The notes under the pieces were generated by a model, which was given only the letters and a program-made list of their open reading frames with translations, ran no database searches and had not been told where the DNA came from. Both the position numbers and the translations under genes were made by a program. Positions 43,655 to 52,214 of a stretch of DNA of 64,000 nucleotides are shown here, piece by piece; position 1 is the first letter of the stretch; the number at the start of each line of letters is the position of its first letter. The stretch comes from Bradyrhizobium sp. OK095. Lineage in GTDB: Bacteria; Pseudomonadota; Alphaproteobacteria; Rhizobiales; Xanthobacteraceae. The DNA is taken from positions 94,539 through 158,538 of the forward strand of contig NZ_FOBX01000017.1 of assembly GCF_900109945.1 (NCBI RefSeq). The letters run 5' to 3'.

Positions 43655-43776
43655 GGAGCCATTCTACCGGGAAACACGGCGTCTGTGGGCAGGTTCCGGG
43701 AACACGGGAATTTGGGATCCTCGGAACAAAGTGTCGCAGTCCCGCATTTCCTCCGCACACATTGGAGGATGAGACA

Positions 43777-44037
43777 ATGAAAAAATATCTGTTTGCCGCC
43801 GCCATGGTCACCGCCATCGCGGCTCCTGCGTTCGCTGATGAAGTCGGCGTTCATGTCGGACCGGTCGGTGCTGGCGTGACAGTCGGTCAGTCTCACGAGT
43901 ATCGTGAGCGGGACCGCGATCGTGACCGCACCACGGTCATCCGGGAGCGCGAGCCGTCCGACCGCACAACGGTGATCAAGAAGGAAGATGAATACGGCAA
44001 TCGCAGCAAGACCGTGATTCATCACGACAACGACTGA
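43777..44037 (+). CDS. small secreted Arg/Asp-rich protein
   Basis: 86 residues. A clear signal peptide (MKKYLFAAAMVTAIAAPAFA) precedes a short mature chain with a low-complexity EYRERDRDRDRTTVIRER stretch and a partly repeated DRTTVI. GGAGGATGAG is the ribosome site. Similar short secreted proteins are common in Bradyrhizobium; function unknown. It ends just before the terminator at 44045-44076. Confidence 0.72.
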   Translation: MKKYLFAAAMVTAIAAPAFADEVGVHVGPVGAGVTVGQSHEYRERDRDRDRTTVIREREPSDRTTVIKKEDEYGNRSKTVIHHDND

Positions 44038-44044
44038 CGAAGCA

Positions 44045-44076
44045 GGGCCCCGGCTGCAGGGCTGGGGCCCAGTTTT
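44045..44076 (+). terminator. intrinsic terminator after the small secreted protein
   Basis: GGGCCCC ... GGGGCCC stem (44045-44051 with 44064-44070), then AGTTTTGTTC. Confidence 0.8.
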
Positions 44077-44099
44077 GTTCATCAGGAATTCGGGGTGGA

Positions 44100-44351
44100 A
44101 TGAAGATACGCGCGCATGCGGAAAGCCATGTCGTCGAGCTCGACGACGGATCGCAATGGCAGATTTTCGCCGGCGACCTCGCGACCACGCTGAGCTGGAA
44201 GCCCGAAACTGATCTTTACCTGGAGCCGAGCCGCGACCGGGTGAGTTCGCATGTGCTGGTGAGTGGCTCCGACCAGAGCCGCGTGCGGGTGATTGCTGCG
44301 GGGCAGAGCTGGCCCGACGGCGAGGTTAAGAAAGCGTTGAAGGGCGGGTAG
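44100..44351 (+). CDS. small hypothetical protein (83 aa)
   Basis: Begins MKIRAHAESHVVELDDGSQW and consists mostly of beta-strand-like sequence (QIFAGDLATTLSWKPETDLY, VLVSGSDQSRVRVIAAG). GGGGTGG lies 6 bases before the ATG. No membrane segment or signal is visible. It looks like a real cytoplasmic small protein of unknown function. Confidence 0.6.
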   Translation: MKIRAHAESHVVELDDGSQWQIFAGDLATTLSWKPETDLYLEPSRDRVSSHVLVSGSDQSRVRVIAAGQSWPDGEVKKALKGG

Positions 44352-44436
44352 GCCGCGCCTGCGCCACGCCAGATATCCCCATTTTTAAGCCTGCCCTTTT
44401 ACGGTCGATTCGCTTCCGTCTGCGCATGATGCGCCC

Positions 44437-44622
44437 ATGCGGGAGCTGTTCGACATCATCCGTGCCAATCCCTGGCCGTTCGGCGCTGGGCTGTTCGTCG
44501 TGATCCTGATGATCATGGCCGAGAACTTTGGTCGTGGAATCCATGGCGACGGCGCCTCGGGCGGCGACTTCTTGGATGGCGGTGACGGCGGCTGCGGTGG
44601 TGACGGAGGCGGCGGCGACTAG
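44437..44622 (+). CDS. small membrane protein with Gly/Asp-rich tail
   Basis: 61 residues. One membrane helix (about residues 13-30, WPFGAGLFVVILMIMAEN) is followed by a glycine-rich tail of repeated GGDGG units with a single Cys. Its stop overlaps the convergent MarR stop by 4 bases. Small proteins with this helix-plus-Gly tail pattern recur in rhizobia; function unknown. Confidence 0.5.
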   Translation: MRELFDIIRANPWPFGAGLFVVILMIMAENFGRGIHGDGASGGDFLDGGDGGCGGDGGGGD

Positions 44623-45146
44623 GCCTGGTCGTCCTGCAATTCAGTTGCGACGTTAGCAAGCCATCGGCGAATGCTTGCCTCGGCCTTGGCATCGAGGCCG
44701 CCAGCAAGCCGCTTCTCCAGCGAGATGACGCGCTCCCTGCATGCTTTCAGCAGCGTCGCCCCGCGCGGCGTCAGCGTCCATTGCTGGATGCGGCCGTGGA
44801 CGGGATGGGGCGTCATCAGAATCGCGCCGTCGCGTTCGAGATTGCGAATGATGACGCCCACCGTCTGCGGTGTGAGGAAGGTAAGGCGGGCAACATCGGC
44901 GCCTGATAGTCCCGGATAGGCGTTCAGCATCGTCAGCACCGCGAATTGCGGTGACGTCACCCCGAGATCGGCGAGTGTCCGTTCCATCGTCAGGCGGACC
45001 GCGGCATGGGCCTGGCGCAAGAGATAACCGAGATAGCCTTCTTCGCCGCGCTTGCCTTCGCCCGGAGCAGGTACGCGCACAGCGTCAGGCCCGGCGGTTT
45101 TACCCCGGGATTTCGATCTCGTGATATCGGGCGTCTTGCGCAACAT
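44619..45146 (-). CDS. MarR family transcriptional regulator
   Basis: 175 residues. Winged-helix core: LRQAHAAVRLTMERTLADLG, SPQFAVLTMLNAYPGLSGAD, VARLTFLTPQTVGVIIRNLE (recognition helix) and RDGAILMTPHPVHGRIQQW (wing). The N-terminus is about 25 residues longer than usual and the ATG at 45146 touches the operator, so a downstream GTG start or a leaderless message is possible. It is divergent from the AhpD-like gene; two perfect palindromes lie between them. Confidence 0.85.
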   Translation of the reverse strand: MLRKTPDITRSKSRGKTAGPDAVRVPAPGEGKRGEEGYLGYLLRQAHAAVRLTMERTLADLGVTSPQFAVLTMLNAYPGLSGADVARLTFLTPQTVGVIIRNLERDGAILMTPHPVHGRIQQWTLTPRGATLLKACRERVISLEKRLAGGLDAKAEASIRRWLANVATELQDDQA

Positions 45147-45180
45147 ATAAGTGCTCTTATAATATGTAAGTAGTCTTACA
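45146..45180. promoter_or_regulatory. two tandem palindromic operators of the MarR protein
   Basis: TATAAG-TGCT-CTTATA at 45146-45161 and TGTAAG-TAGT-CTTACA at 45165-45180, two perfect 6-4-6 palindromes with centres 19 bases apart, in the gap between divergent marR and ahpD-like genes. This is the expected form of MarR sites; autoregulation is inferred. Confidence 0.75.
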
Positions 45181-45200
45181 ATAGCACGAGGTGAACGGCA

Positions 45201-45680
45201 ATGTCACACGCCCGCAGCGAATACGAGGATTTCAAGCGGATTGCGCCTGATGCCTACGATCTTGTGCTGGCGCTGGGCCAGGTGGCGGCCAAGGCGGGCC
45301 TCGACAAGCAGCTGCTCGAACTGGTCAAGCTGCGCGCCTCGCAGATCAATGGCTGCGCCTTCTGCGTGCAGCATCATGTACTTCTCTCGGAGCGGCTCGG
45401 CGTGCCCGCGGACAAGCTCCATCTGGCTGCGGTCTGGCGCGAAGCGCCGATCTACTCGGCGCGCGAGCGTGCAGCGCTGGCCTGGGCCGAGGCATTGACC
45501 CTGCTGCCCAACGGCTTCGGCGACGAGGTCTATGCCGAGGTGCAGCGTGAATTCTCAGAGACCGAGCTGATGTACCTGACCTCGGCCATTGCTTCGATCA
45601 ACGTCTGGAACCGCTTTGGCGCAGCCTTTCGCTGGACGCCGGCGAAGCGGCCGGTCGCGGCGAATGCCGCGGCGTCTTGA
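45201..45680 (+). CDS. AhpD-like carboxymuconolactone decarboxylase family protein
   Basis: 159 residues. The signature is LRASQINGCAFCVQHH, with Cys52, Cys55 and His59 as the AhpD-type peroxidase/thiol-redox centre, followed by DKLHLAAVWREAPIYSARER and the C-terminal NVWNRFGAAFRWTP typical of this subgroup. It probably reduces peroxides or acts as a thiol-redox helper. It starts a small operon with the secreted cupin 20 bases downstream and is likely controlled by the divergent MarR protein. Confidence 0.88.
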   Translation: MSHARSEYEDFKRIAPDAYDLVLALGQVAAKAGLDKQLLELVKLRASQINGCAFCVQHHVLLSERLGVPADKLHLAAVWREAPIYSARERAALAWAEALTLLPNGFGDEVYAEVQREFSETELMYLTSAIASINVWNRFGAAFRWTPAKRPVAANAAAS

Positions 45681-45700
45681 TTGCAACGAGGGAGGCCGTC

Positions 45701-46204
45701 ATGACTGCAATGAATTTGGCCACCACGCGGTGCCCAGTACCGTCGCGTTCGATGGCACTGGCCGTTGTCGGAGGGCTCGCCTGCGCACTCGCTATCGGCA
45801 AGGCGCTGCCGGTGACGATGGACACCGTATCAGGCGCGTTCGCGCCGCTCTGCGCCAATGCTGCGGAGAGCTCGCCGCTCGACAAGGTCGAGCCGATCGG
45901 CTCCTACGCGTTGCCCAACGTGCCGGGCAAGCGTGTCACCATCGTGCGCGTGTTCTACGGTCCCGGCGGATTTTCGCGGCCGCACCGGCATGCCGGCTCG
46001 GTCACCGCCTACATCACCAAGGGCGAGATCCGTTCCCAGCTCGGCGGCGGCCCGGTCGAAACGTTCGGTGTCGGCCAGTCGTTCTTCGAGCCGCCGGGCG
46101 CGACGCACCTGGTGTCGGCCAATGCCAGCAACACCGAGCCGGCCGAGTTGATTGCGGTGTTTGTGGCGGACGAGGGCGCGCAGCTGACGACGCTTTTGGA
46201 TTGA
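45701..46204 (+). CDS. exported cupin-domain protein
   Basis: 167 residues with an N-terminal hydrophobic segment (about residues 18-38), so exported or anchored in the membrane. The cupin core parallels the protein encoded at 35438-35854: ALPNVPGKRVTIVRVFYGPG, FSRPHRHAGSVTAYITKGEI and GATHLVSANASNTEPAELIA, with the metal-binding His residues kept. CGAGGGAGG precedes the ATG at 45701. It is 20 bases after the AhpD-like gene; together they may handle an oxidant or electrophile. Confidence 0.8.
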   Translation: MTAMNLATTRCPVPSRSMALAVVGGLACALAIGKALPVTMDTVSGAFAPLCANAAESSPLDKVEPIGSYALPNVPGKRVTIVRVFYGPGGFSRPHRHAGSVTAYITKGEIRSQLGGGPVETFGVGQSFFEPPGATHLVSANASNTEPAELIAVFVADEGAQLTTLLD

Positions 46205-46207
46205 TCT

Positions 46208-46285
46208 GTAGCCCGGGTGAGCGGAGCGACACCCGGGAACAGTCGCAGTGAGAGCCCCGGATGTCGCTTCGCTCATCCGGGCTAC
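46208..46285. repeat. long inverted-repeat element
   Basis: Two about 30-base arms, GTAGCCCGGGTGAGCGGAGC.. at 46208-46237 and its near-complement ending ..GCTCATCCGGGCTAC at 46256-46285, separated by 18 bases. This is a common mobile or repeat palindrome of Bradyrhizobium intergenic DNA and may act as a terminator for the cupin gene. Confidence 0.85.
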
Positions 46286-46301
46286 GTGTCTCGCGTGCTT
46301 T

Positions 46302-47210
46302 TTAGCCGCCGTACGACGCCGGATCGGGATTGTCGGACGGATGCTCGAACGACTTCTTCATCGACACCGGCATCGGCACGTGAAAATTCAGGCCGCGCGG
46401 CGGCACCGGCTCCATGAACCATTTGTTGTAGATCTTCTCGATCTCCGGGCTCTTGTAGAGCTTTGCGGTCGCGCGATCGACCACGGCCTTGAACTGCGCG
46501 TCGTCCTTGCGCAGCATGATGCCGTAGGGCTCAGGATCGGAAAACGCGCCGGTACTGATCGCATAGAGCGAGGGATCCTTCGAGGAGGCGATCATGGCTG
46601 CAAGCTGGATGTCGTCCATGACGAAGGCCTCGGCGCGATCGGTCTCGACCATCAGGAACGCTTCGGGGACGTCCTTGGCATTCATGACGTTGATGCCGAG
46701 CGAGCGGGCCGCATTGGCCTTGTTGAGCTGGGTGATGTTGGTCGTGCCCGAGACCGAGACGACGGCCTTGCCCTTGAGGTCGTCGACCTGGTCGAGCTTC
46801 GAGGCCTTCTTCGATACGAAGCGGCTCGCCGTGAGGAAATGCGTGTTGGTGAACCACACCTGTTTCTGGCGATCGGCGTTGTTGGTCGTCGAGCCGCATT
46901 CGAGATCGACGGTGCCGTTCGCCATCAGCGGAATGCGGTTGGACGAGGTGACCAGGTTCTCGTTGACCGCGAGCTTGTCCAGCTTGAGCTCGGCCTTGAT
47001 CTCCTCGACGATCTTCATGCAGATGTCGATGGCGTAGCCGACCGTCTTCTGCTTCTCGTCGATATAGCTGAAGGGCACGGCACTGTCGCGCACCCCGAGC
47101 GTGATCGCACCGGTCTCCTTGATCTTCTTCAACGTGCCGGTCAGATCCTGCGCATGAACCGGCATGGCGAACGCGATGGCCAGAACAGCCGCCGTGGTGA
47201 GACTACGCAT
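46302..47210 (-). CDS. periplasmic amino-acid ABC transporter binding protein (glutamate/aspartate type)
   Basis: 302 residues, signal peptide ending PVHA-Q. Family 3 solute-binding features: GAITLGVRDSAVPFSYIDEK, TVGYAIDICMKIVEEIKAEL, VDLECGSTTNNADRQKQVWF and AFVMDDIQLAAMIASSKDPS. The pattern fits GltI-like glutamate/aspartate receptors. No permease or ATPase gene is next to it, so it is an orphan receptor that must use a system elsewhere. The ATG at 47210 has GAAGGGAAG upstream. Confidence 0.88.
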   Translation of the reverse strand: MRSLTTAAVLAIAFAMPVHAQDLTGTLKKIKETGAITLGVRDSAVPFSYIDEKQKTVGYAIDICMKIVEEIKAELKLDKLAVNENLVTSSNRIPLMANGTVDLECGSTTNNADRQKQVWFTNTHFLTASRFVSKKASKLDQVDDLKGKAVVSVSGTTNITQLNKANAARSLGINVMNAKDVPEAFLMVETDRAEAFVMDDIQLAAMIASSKDPSLYAISTGAFSDPEPYGIMLRKDDAQFKAVVDRATAKLYKSPEIEKIYNKWFMEPVPPRGLNFHVPMPVSMKKSFEHPSDNPDPASYGG

Positions 47211-47378
47211 GTACTTCCCTTCCTCCAGTGTGCCTGCCGGAGGCAAAGCAATTCTGGGGCCAGAGAAGGCCGGGTCATTCGATCGATCTGGAGCTGGCCG
47301 GTCGGGCCCCGCGCGCCAAGGAAGGGGCCGCCATCAGATTGTCATCGAGGTGCGCCGCGGAGCGAGGCGTGAACTGCC

Positions 47379-48980
47379 TCAATTCTCCTCGCTGCTCGAT
47401 CCCTCACGCTGGTCCGGCTTGATCACGTCCTCCGGCAGCGCATGTGCCACCGGCTGGGTCGTGATCGCGATTTCGGGGCCGACCTCACGGCCGCGGCCGC
47501 GGATCAGCCGCTCATAGGCCGAGACCAGCGTGACGTAGGGACTGACCCAGATCCAGCCGTCGCGGGTGAACACCTGGACGTCGAAATGCAGGTGCATCGA
47601 GGTGCCGGCGGGATGGTCGAGATAATTCGAGACCAGGCCGATCTTTTCGCCTTCGGTGACGAGGCGCCCGTTGAGCAGGCCATCGGCGTTCATCGATTGC
47701 GGGTTCATGTGCATGTAGCGAAAGCGGATGTGCTCGGTCCGGCTGTTGATCTCGAGCGTCGCGGCCTGGTCCTTGGCGGCGCGGATCACGATGGCGTCGC
47801 GCACCGCGACGACGGCGCGCTGCTTGGGATCACAGGGTTCGCGGCCTTCGCCTGATGGCGGGCAGTCGGCCGCGCGGATGTCCTCGCCCTGGTGGCCATA
47901 ACCGCCGGCGCATTGCCAGACTTCGAAGCTGCGGGACTCGCAGAAATTATCGCGCCAGGGATAGGCGGTCGGGCCCTCGTTCTTGTCGCGCTTGCCATAG
48001 GATTGCGAGCGTACGAAAGCGGGCGCCTTCTCCAGCGGAAAGCGGATCTGCGCATAGGCCATCACGTCGGGATGGCCGCTCTTGTTGCGGTAACCGGTGT
48101 TCGGGATGATGTCTCCGCTCGGCCGGTAGCTGAAATCGGCCGAGCGCGCTGCGGGACGATCGACGATGTCGGAGGCGATTTCCATCAGCGGCCGCATGCG
48201 CTGGCCGCCGGCGAGGCGCAGCGCTTTCAGGAAACGCTCGGCAACCGGGTAGGCTTCCTTGCAGGCCAGCCGCCGCGGTTTTGCGACGCTGTCCAGGCAC
48301 TGCACGGAGACGACATAGGCAACGCCGAAGCGGGTGAAGGCGTAGCGGACATAGCCTTCCCGGATGAATCTGCGCAGGTCCGGATAGAGGATCGCAAGCG
48401 GCTTGAGCGGCTCGCCCTTGCCGCCGGCGGGATCGGCGATGTCATAGAGCAGCGCAGAGCCCGTGATCTGCACTTCGACCGGCCTGGCGTAGACGCGGCT
48501 CGGCATGCCGTCACCCGCGCCGGGCTCGAATGAGAACGTGGCGCTGTAGCCGGCGGGGCCGGCCTCGAACATGTCGACGGGATTGAAATCGGCCTGATAG
48601 CGCGACAGCGTCAGGCTCGCCGGCGCGCCGCTGCGCTGGGCCTCGAGATAGGCGCCGGCGTCGAACGGCAGCAGCACGGGCACGGAGCTGCGGGCAATGC
48701 CGGTGAAGAATTGCGAGGAGACCGCGTTGAGCTGCACCAGCGCCGGCGTCGCGCGCGGATCGTAGCGCGGCACCGAGCGGCGGGGTGCGAAGATGAAGTC
48801 ACCCGCGATCTGGGGGCGGCTGTTGACCTCGGCACGGAGCTGGTCGAGCGCTGCGCGCCAATCGACGCGCAGGGCCGTGAGCGAGGGGCTGCGAATCTCG
48901 TCCGCTGCGAGCGGCGTGGCGGTGAGGAGCGACAGCGACGCCAGAAGCAGCGAGACGAAGCGGAAACTCTTCCCAACCAC
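47379..48980 (-). CDS. M23 family metallopeptidase (LytM domain)
   Basis: 533 residues. Export signal at the N-terminus (FVSLLLASLSLLTATPLAA). The first about 330 residues have no clear family. The C-terminal LytM/M23 domain carries GYGHQGEDIRAADCPPS with the first metal His and Asp, then YMHMNPQSMNADG and TSMHLHFDVQVF with the final HLH pair. It probably cleaves peptidoglycan cross-bridges or regulates amidases. The GTG at 48980, behind GGGGGG, is preferred to a GTG at 49001. Upstream on the minus strand is efp, 46 bases away. Confidence 0.85.
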   Translation of the reverse strand: MVGKSFRFVSLLLASLSLLTATPLAADEIRSPSLTALRVDWRAALDQLRAEVNSRPQIAGDFIFAPRRSVPRYDPRATPALVQLNAVSSQFFTGIARSSVPVLLPFDAGAYLEAQRSGAPASLTLSRYQADFNPVDMFEAGPAGYSATFSFEPGAGDGMPSRVYARPVEVQITGSALLYDIADPAGGKGEPLKPLAILYPDLRRFIREGYVRYAFTRFGVAYVVSVQCLDSVAKPRRLACKEAYPVAERFLKALRLAGGQRMRPLMEIASDIVDRPAARSADFSYRPSGDIIPNTGYRNKSGHPDVMAYAQIRFPLEKAPAFVRSQSYGKRDKNEGPTAYPWRDNFCESRSFEVWQCAGGYGHQGEDIRAADCPPSGEGREPCDPKQRAVVAVRDAIVIRAAKDQAATLEINSRTEHIRFRYMHMNPQSMNADGLLNGRLVTEGEKIGLVSNYLDHPAGTSMHLHFDVQVFTRDGWIWVSPYVTLVSAYERLIRGRGREVGPEIAITTQPVAHALPEDVIKPDQREGSSSEEN

Positions 48981-49026
48981 TGTCTCGCCCCCCGGCGGCA
49001 CCTGTTTCGTGTCCTCGATCCCTCGC

Positions 49027-49593
49027 TTAGTCCTTGGCGCGCTCGGAGTAGGAGCCGTCTTCGGTCGTCACCACGATGCGGGTCCCGACTGCGATGTGCG
49101 GCGGCACCGTGGTGCGCAGGCCGTTTGAGAGCACCGCGGGCTTGTAGGACGACGAGGCGGTCTGGCCCTTGGTCACGGGCTCGGTCTCGACCACTTCCAG
49201 CGTCACGCGCTGTGGCAGCGTAATCGACACCGGCGTGGTGTTGTGCATGGACAGCTTGACCGTCATGCTCTCCTGAAGATACGCGGACGAGTTGCCGATG
49301 ACGTCTTTCTGCACCTGGACCTGATCATAGGATTCCGGGTCCATGAAGTGGTAGCCGTCAGCATCTTCATAGAGGAAGGTGTAGTTGCGCTCTTCGATCG
49401 TGGCCTTCTCGACCTGGTCGGTGGTCTTGTAGCGCTCGGAGATCTTTACCCCGTCCGAGATTCGGCGCATTTCGATCTGGCTGACCGGAGTGCCCTTGCC
49501 GGGATGGATGTTCTCGGCGGTCACGACGACATAAAGCTTGCCGTCTTGCTCGATCACGTTGCCCTTGCGAATAGAACTGGCGATGACTCTCAA
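49027..49593 (-). CDS. efp: elongation factor P
   Basis: 188 residues, three beta-barrel domains. It relieves ribosome stalling at polyproline. The modified lysine is in the loop NIHPGKGTP (Lys33 here, equal to Lys34 of E. coli). The following EMRRISDGVKISERYKTTD, DGYHFMDPESYDQ and SITLPQRVTLEV segments are typical. The start codon is TTG with AGGAA 9 bases before it; no upstream ATG is in frame. The divergent genes epmA and epmB encode the enzymes that beta-lysylate that lysine. Confidence 0.95.
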   Translation of the reverse strand: MRVIASSIRKGNVIEQDGKLYVVVTAENIHPGKGTPVSQIEMRRISDGVKISERYKTTDQVEKATIEERNYTFLYEDADGYHFMDPESYDQVQVQKDVIGNSSAYLQESMTVKLSMHNTTPVSITLPQRVTLEVVETEPVTKGQTASSSYKPAVLSNGLRTTVPPHIAVGTRIVVTTEDGSYSERAKD

Positions 49594-49755
49594 AGCTATA
49601 TTTCCTGCTTGCTTGGCCCGGCTCCGGCCAGGACGTGGTCAAATCTCGGGGGGACTCGGGGTCTCAAATCGGACCTCGGCGACCGTTTCGGGCCGCAACA
49701 TACTGATTTTGCCGTTGGAAGCCAGCATTTTGCTGACCTGCGGGGCGGTGGGTTG

Positions 49756-50820
49756 ATGGCTGGGGACAAGCCGATTTCCCCGTTCTGGTCGCCCGGGAGG
49801 CACCTCGACCGGCGGCCTTTCCTCCAGGCCAGGGGGGCCATGACCGGGTCTCTCAGGGGCTTTTTCGCCGAGCAGGGGTTCGTCGAGGTCGAAACCTCCG
49901 TCCTCCAGGTCTCCCCGGGCAATGAAACCCATCTGCACGCCCCCCGGACCGAGATCGTGCTGCCTGACGGCAGCCGGGCCAGCCGATACCTGCGGACCTC
50001 CCCGGAATTCGCCTGCAAGAAGCTGCTGGCGGCCGGGGAGCCCCGAATCTTCGAGTTCGCCCGGGTGTTTCGCGACCGCGAGCGCGGCGACCTGCATCTG
50101 CCCGAATTCACCATGCTGGAATGGTACCGGGCCGGCGCGCCCTATGACGCCATCATGGCCGACACCGTCGTCGTGATTGCCCGCGCGGCGCAGGCGACCG
50201 GGATCGGAGCCTTCTCCTTCCGCGGCCGGACCGCCGACCCCTTCGCCGAGCCGGAGCTGCTGACGGTCGCGGACGCTTTCGAACGGTTCGCGGGGATAGA
50301 CCTGCTGTCGACAATCTCGGGCAACGAGGGTAACCGTGCCGCGCTCGCCGAGGCGGCAGCCGGCAAGATCCGCGTCGCCGAGGACGACACCTGGTCGGAC
50401 ATCTTCAGCAAGGTCCTGGTCGAGCATGTCGAACCGCATTTGGGGCAGGGGCGTTTGACCATTCTGTTCGAATACCCATCTCCGGAGGCGGCGCTGGCGC
50501 GGGTGAAGGCTAGCGATCCCAGGGTCGCGGAACGGTTCGAAGTCTATGCCTGCGGCGTCGAGCTCGCCAACGGCTTTGGCGAGCTGACCGACGCCGAGGA
50601 GCTGCGCAAACGCTTCACGGAATCGATGGCGGAGAAGCAGCGCCGCTACGGCGAGGCCTATCCGCTGGACGAGGATTTTCTGGCCGCGGTCGCAGCCATG
50701 CCGGAGGCGAGCGGTGTTGCGCTCGGTTTCGACCGTCTGGTGATGCTGGCGAGCGGCGCATCGCGAATTGATCAGGTGGTGTGGACACCGCCTGCAAATG
50801 AAACGTTAAGTGAGAGATGA
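49756..50820 (+). CDS. epmA: EF-P (beta-)lysine ligase EpmA (class II aaRS-like)
   Basis: 354 residues. Catalytic core of a lysyl-tRNA synthetase without the anticodon domain: FAEQGFVEVETSVLQVSPGN, RTSPEFACKKLLAAGEPRIF (motif 2 side), FRDRERGDLHLPEFTMLEWY, FEVYACGVELANGFGELTD and the motif 3 SGVALGFDRLVMLASGA. It activates (R)-beta-lysine and joins it to the EF-P lysine. Its stop overlaps the epmB start (ATGA), so the two are coupled. Upstream in-frame starts overlap efp and are not used. Confidence 0.92.
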   Translation: MAGDKPISPFWSPGRHLDRRPFLQARGAMTGSLRGFFAEQGFVEVETSVLQVSPGNETHLHAPRTEIVLPDGSRASRYLRTSPEFACKKLLAAGEPRIFEFARVFRDRERGDLHLPEFTMLEWYRAGAPYDAIMADTVVVIARAAQATGIGAFSFRGRTADPFAEPELLTVADAFERFAGIDLLSTISGNEGNRAALAEAAAGKIRVAEDDTWSDIFSKVLVEHVEPHLGQGRLTILFEYPSPEAALARVKASDPRVAERFEVYACGVELANGFGELTDAEELRKRFTESMAEKQRRYGEAYPLDEDFLAAVAAMPEASGVALGFDRLVMLASGASRIDQVVWTPPANETLSER

Positions 50821-51911
50821 CGAAGACCAATCTTGCACGCACCTTGCGCGAGCCGGCCGAACTCGTGGCCGCGGACCTCGTGCCTGCCGCGGCGCTGCCC
50901 GCGCTGGAACGCGTCGCCGCGCGCTACGCGGTTGCGATCACACCGGCGCTGGTCGAGTTGATCGACAATTCCGATCCCGACGATCCCATCGCCCGGCAAT
51001 TCGTTCCGACGGAAGCAGAGCTCGAGATGCAGCCGGGCGAGAACGCCGATCCGATTGGCGACCACCCGCATTCGCCTGTACCAGGCATCGTCCATCGCTA
51101 TCCCGATCGCGTCTTGTTCAAGCTTGTTCACGTCTGCGCGGTCTATTGCCGCTTCTGTTTCCGCCGCGAGATGGTGGGCCCCGGCAAGGAGAATGCGCTG
51201 TCGGAGACCGCCTATCGTGCGGCAATCGACTACATCCGCGCGCACAGCGAGATCTGGGAAGTGATCCTGACCGGCGGCGATCCGCTGATGCTCTCGCCGC
51301 GTCGCATGAGCGAGATCATGGCCGATCTCGCCGGCATCGATCACGTCAAGATCATCCGCCTTCACACCCGCGTGCCCGTGGCCGATCCCGCGCGCATCAG
51401 CGACGAAATGGTCGCGGCGCTGAAGGTTCGGGGCGCGACCACCTGGGTCGCAGTGCATGCCAATCATGCGCGCGAGCTGTCGGGTCCGGCGCGTGCCGCC
51501 TGTGCGCGGCTGGTCGATGCCGGAATTCCCCTGGTGAGCCAGTCCGTGCTTTTGCGCGGGGTCAATGACAACATCGCGGCTTTGTCGGATTTGATGCGAG
51601 CTTTCGTCGAATGCCGGATCAAGCCCTACTATCTGCATCACGGAGATCTCGCGCCGGGCACCGTGCATTTGCGAACGACGCTGGCGAAAGGCCAGGATTT
51701 AATGCGGCAGCTGCGCGGACGGGTATCAGGACTGTGCCAGCCTGACTATGTCCTCGACATTCCCGGTGGCGCCGGCAAATCGCCGGTCGGACCGAATTAT
51801 GTGTTGGCGGCACAAAATACCGCAGCCGATGCGCGTGAAGCGGACCAGGAAACGCGCTATCGTATCGTGGACTATTGTGGCGACGTTCATCTCTATCCGC
51901 CCGAGAGCTGA
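50817..51911 (+). CDS. epmB: EF-P lysine 2,3-aminomutase EpmB (radical SAM)
   Basis: 364 residues. Converts lysine to (R)-beta-lysine for EpmA. The radical SAM cluster motif is VCAVYCRFCFRREMVG (Cys107, Cys111, Cys114); VILTGGDPLMLSPRRM, RLHTRVPVADPARIS and QSVLLRGVNDN are typical lysine aminomutase-family segments. No EpmC hydroxylase gene is seen nearby. It follows epmA with overlapping start and stop. Confidence 0.93.
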   Translation: MTKTNLARTLREPAELVAADLVPAAALPALERVAARYAVAITPALVELIDNSDPDDPIARQFVPTEAELEMQPGENADPIGDHPHSPVPGIVHRYPDRVLFKLVHVCAVYCRFCFRREMVGPGKENALSETAYRAAIDYIRAHSEIWEVILTGGDPLMLSPRRMSEIMADLAGIDHVKIIRLHTRVPVADPARISDEMVAALKVRGATTWVAVHANHARELSGPARAACARLVDAGIPLVSQSVLLRGVNDNIAALSDLMRAFVECRIKPYYLHHGDLAPGTVHLRTTLAKGQDLMRQLRGRVSGLCQPDYVLDIPGGAGKSPVGPNYVLAAQNTAADAREADQETRYRIVDYCGDVHLYPPES

Positions 51912-51950
51912 AGGGGGAGAGAACGCCGGTTTGAGAATGGAGGATAGGAC

Positions 51951-52202
51951 ATGAAGAAGATCATGGTGGCAGCAGCGCTCGTGGTCTTGCTTGGCGGTAC
52001 GGCGGTCGCGCAGACCGGCACCAAGGGATCGACATCCAGCGGCGCGAGCTCTGGATCGTTGCCGCAGGCTCCCGTCGGTCATCGACAGCCGCGCGCCGGC
52101 GAGGTGCCGAACGAGAAGAATCTGAGCGATCCGAACAATCCCGTAAACAAGGAAGACGCGGCGCTCGACAAGAAGATCAAGAGCATCTGCCGCGGCTGCT
52201 AG
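51951..52202 (+). CDS. small secreted protein with C-terminal Cys pair
   Basis: 83 residues. A signal peptide (MKKIMVAAALVVLLGGTAVA) precedes a Ser/Gly-rich and then PNEKNLSDPNNPVNKEDAAL segment and ends KKIKSICRGC, a CxxC pair at the very end. A GAGGATAGG ribosome site precedes it. Periplasmic; unknown role. The terminator at 52215-52246 follows directly. Confidence 0.65.
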   Translation: MKKIMVAAALVVLLGGTAVAQTGTKGSTSSGASSGSLPQAPVGHRQPRAGEVPNEKNLSDPNNPVNKEDAALDKKIKSICRGC

Positions 52203-52214
52203 AGCAGGATAGTT

